Assembly (NCBI GenBank): GCA_964450715.1
Contig: CAYVFC010000028.1
Location: forward strand, 1 to 64,000
Direction of reading: 5' to 3'
Length of the DNA: 64,000 bases
Origin: CAYVFC01 sp964450715
GTDB lineage: Bacteria; Myxococcota_A; Polyangia; Polyangiales; JAFGIB01
In this document: positions 63,201 to 64,000 of the stretch, piece by piece
How positions within the stretch are numbered: position 1 is the first letter of the stretch
How the letters are laid out: each line of letters opens with the position of its first letter
The notes under the pieces: model-generated
Seen by the model: the letters and a program-made list of their open reading frames with translations, nothing else
The model's database searches: none
What the model was told of the DNA's origin: nothing
Program-made: the position numbers and the translations under genes

Positions 63201-64000
63201 CGTCGATGTCCCCGGTCTCGGCCAGCGGCCGGATCACCCCGGCCGGCGATACCGAGACCAGATTCGGGTGCGAGGAGGTGTACTGCACCCCCGATCCCGA
63301 GCCGGCGAGCACGGCTTCGCCCCGGAACTCGAACTCGACCACTGGAATGACGGTGGCGGTATCGAACAGGCTGGTAAACATGAGCCCGTCGGGCTCGGAC
63401 GGCGACTGGAGCCGAAAGTTCACTACTTGTTCTTGGACGTCCTTGCCGGTGAAGGCGATGCGGGAGAACGAGCTCTGGTTGCCCGAGGCATCGACCACCA
63501 GGGCGTCGACCAGTACCAGGCCGTCCCTGGCCTTGGCCGCCTCGTCTAGCTCGTGGCCCTCTTTCACCTCCTCGGTAAGCTCGAATACGGTTTGCAGCTC
63601 CTGGGAAGGATATACCCGCTTGAACCCCTCGGTATCGATGAACGCGGAGTCTCTCGCTCTCTCGACGATGCCGCCGGCCTGCCGCAGGGCCGATGCCCGC
63701 AGGCCGACCGCGGAAAAGCTCACGTAGCTGATATCGACGTTATCGCTGGCCGTGGCGGAGACCACGACGTACTGCGTCCCGCTGGCTTGGTCCTCGACGA
63801 ACCGTACCTGGTCGAAGGCGAGCTGGGGCGTCTCGCTTTCAACGGCGAAGACCTCTTCGTGGCTCTGGGTGGCGCCGCCGACCATATTGAGGGTGAGCCG
63901 CGGATTCAGGCCCCCCTCCCCGCTGCCCACGAAGCGAACCTGACAATCGGCGCCTACCTCCACCGTCTCCGCCGTCGCACCCGCATCGACGTCCACCGAG
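27201..64000 (-). CDS. Giant modular surface protein, at least about 12,300 aa, 5' end outside window
   Basis: One frame is open from the right edge to the TAA at 27201 once the 100-N gap is given its predicted length; that makes at least 12,313 residues. Order from N to C: a Big_2-like region; about 20 Ig-like repeats (55.2-62.9 kb); seven divergent propeller, SbsA-like, TIG modules (40.7-54.8 kb); further Ig-like domains with two more propellers (35.4-40.7 kb); Ig/invasin-like domains; calcium-binding TSP3 repeats; a seven-blade RCC1-like propeller; Cys-rich DUF4215-like repeats; a Gly-rich beta-helix duplication; and a second seven-blade propeller at the C-terminus. No autotransporter or sorting domain is visible at the C-terminus, so the export route is unknown. 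An extracellular adhesin or scaffold is the likely role. Confidence 0.9.
27205..27995 (-). other. C-terminal RCC1-like propeller, seven Cys-paired blades
   Basis: Seven repeats each carry a Cys pair about 9-11 residues apart with the second in CWG, for example CYLSEQGLVTCWGDD, CALMADGSIDCWGAD and CGSAADGTLICWGAN. This matches RCC1-like beta-propeller blades with one probable disulfide per blade, closing the protein. Confidence 0.75.
28100..30215 (-). repeat. Gly-rich beta-helix region with near-identical 1,176-bp duplication
   Basis: Stretches around 28128-28177 and 29161-29210 are identical, and 28278-28440 is nearly identical to 29454-29620. If the gap is corrected to 243 bp, both pairs are offset by exactly 1,176 bp (392 codons). 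The protein shows short Gly-rich rungs such as GGTFDNRNRLDI and ANGRGLYGARRGG, typical of right-handed beta-helix passengers. Confidence 0.8.
28178..28277. other. Assembly gap, 100 N, in giant gene
   Basis: The corresponding stretch of the neighbouring copy (29211-29453) is 243 bp, that is 81 codons. With that length, the frame from the right continues into the C-terminal propeller frame on the left. Confidence 0.95.
30220..30545 (-). other. Cys-rich repeats of the giant protein (DUF4215/Myxococcus type)
   Basis: CGDGIQGVGEACDDGNTASG is followed by DGCAADC, then CGNGIVDPGELCDDHGD and further Cys-rich sequence. These match the Cys-rich repeats known from myxobacterial surface proteins. A single additional copy (CGDGSLDPTELCDDGNNLPG) lies at about 31,630-31,715. 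Confidence 0.8.
30545..31310 (-). other. First RCC1-like propeller, seven Cys-paired blades
   Basis: Seven blades with the pattern C-x8-11-CWG, for example CGLTANGSIECWGSD, CAIQLDGTVICWGDG and CGRRADGVITCWGKN. Same architecture as the C-terminal propeller but clearly divergent in sequence. Confidence 0.75.
32000..32325 (-). other. Thrombospondin type-3 calcium-binding repeats
   Basis: GGDVDGDGFSNDLE begins a run of DSDGDGILDGDE-type repeats (DADSDGLSNSAEQANGTDPL, DSDDDGLLDGAEIAENTNPL, DSDGDGLLDGLEVDTGNDPL). The Asp ladders bind calcium in this family and stiffen extracellular stalks. Confidence 0.9.
32330..35400 (-). other. Ig-like and invasin-like domains of the giant protein
   Basis: Several beta-sandwich units are visible. 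One at about 33,690-33,990 (GETLTLQVKVLDAAARPVPQ, then GLISIAVDTGRVSGNYVFAA) fits the Big_1/invasin pattern. The others end in DD or SD turns typical of bacterial Ig-like domains. Confidence 0.65.
35450..37160 (-). other. Beta-propeller region of the giant protein
   Basis: Repeating blades such as GGYIYAATSNGELVVLDADL, GRVWLGGEQGAVLALE and GALWVATGTEVLRLA have the PQQ/WD-like strand pattern. A similar but shorter propeller lies at about 38,300-39,230. Confidence 0.6.
40700..54800 (-). repeat. Seven divergent propeller/SbsA-like/TIG modules with about 2-kb period
   Basis: Modules begin near 54.8, 52.8, 50.8, 48.9, 46.6, 44.9 and 42.9 kb. Each has an LVIVD-type propeller (for example GGVQVIDISNLAAPYHVGYI, EGGLIVLDITEPLEPYVVSA, SDGLVIVSVVELDAPHVL) and an SbsA-like Ig unit (IQIELSHTLPL, IRLQFNRDI, IRIQLNQLV). 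In most modules one or two IPT/TIG units follow (IDPSFGSIAGNTAVVVYGSN, INPSTGPPEGGNRVSLYGVG). In the seventh the TIG units come before the SbsA-like unit. DNA identity between modules is low, so the duplication is old. Confidence 0.75.
55250..62860 (-). repeat. About 20 bacterial Ig-like repeats
   Basis: Units of roughly 120 residues start with PP.V.I..P and contain DD.GV..V.FYV (for example LPNVAISHPAPGSHHVSGQP, PPTVAIGLPADNSSITEGQY, VDRVDFYVNDRLIG). I counted about 21 by eye. They form an extended stalk. Confidence 0.8.

Overview
The window looks like a high-GC Gram-negative bacterium. Several proteins have lipoprotein signal peptides and the longest products are built for the cell surface. 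The Cys-rich CGDG...CDDGN repeats and thrombospondin type-3 repeats in the giant gene are commonest in Myxococcota and related former Deltaproteobacteria, so that affiliation is the best guess, but it is not proven here. No rRNA or tRNA gene was seen.

Region 1 (1-7.1 kb) looks like an integrated plasmid- or satellite-like element. It holds a truncated primase-like gene, a small serine recombinase with a promoter that would give a nearly leaderless mRNA, a hypothetical gene converging on an ArsR-type regulator, an iteron-like array with a longer inverted repeat (candidate replication origin), a P4/D5-type primase-helicase, a small conserved-looking ORF, and two translationally coupled plus-strand genes (zinc-finger protein plus partner) ending at a clear intrinsic terminator.

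Region 2 (7.2-8.9 kb) is visibly AT-richer. It holds a DUF6173-like gene and an overlapping pair made of a GAF-like protein and a 66-aa partner. A C-rich/G-rich inverted tract separates this from the next block.

Region 3 (8.9-64 kb) is one tight minus-strand gene cluster with junctions of 3 to 43 bp. In transcription order it holds a giant repetitive surface protein (at least about 12,300 residues, 5' end outside the window), two lipoprotein parvulin-type prolyl isomerases, a lipoprotein of about 2,260 residues with Ig domains, a 2,951-residue RHS/YD-repeat protein with an exchangeable C-terminal tip, and a small lipoprotein placed like an immunity gene. Two 100-N assembly gaps lie in near-identical repeats. 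In both cases the sequence of the neighbouring repeat copy predicts a missing length that restores one reading frame, so each interrupted ORF is one gene. The most interesting reading is that the cluster is a single secreted system: giant adhesin or scaffold, dedicated periplasmic folding factors, an Ig lipoprotein and an RHS toxin-delivery shell with its immunity gene.
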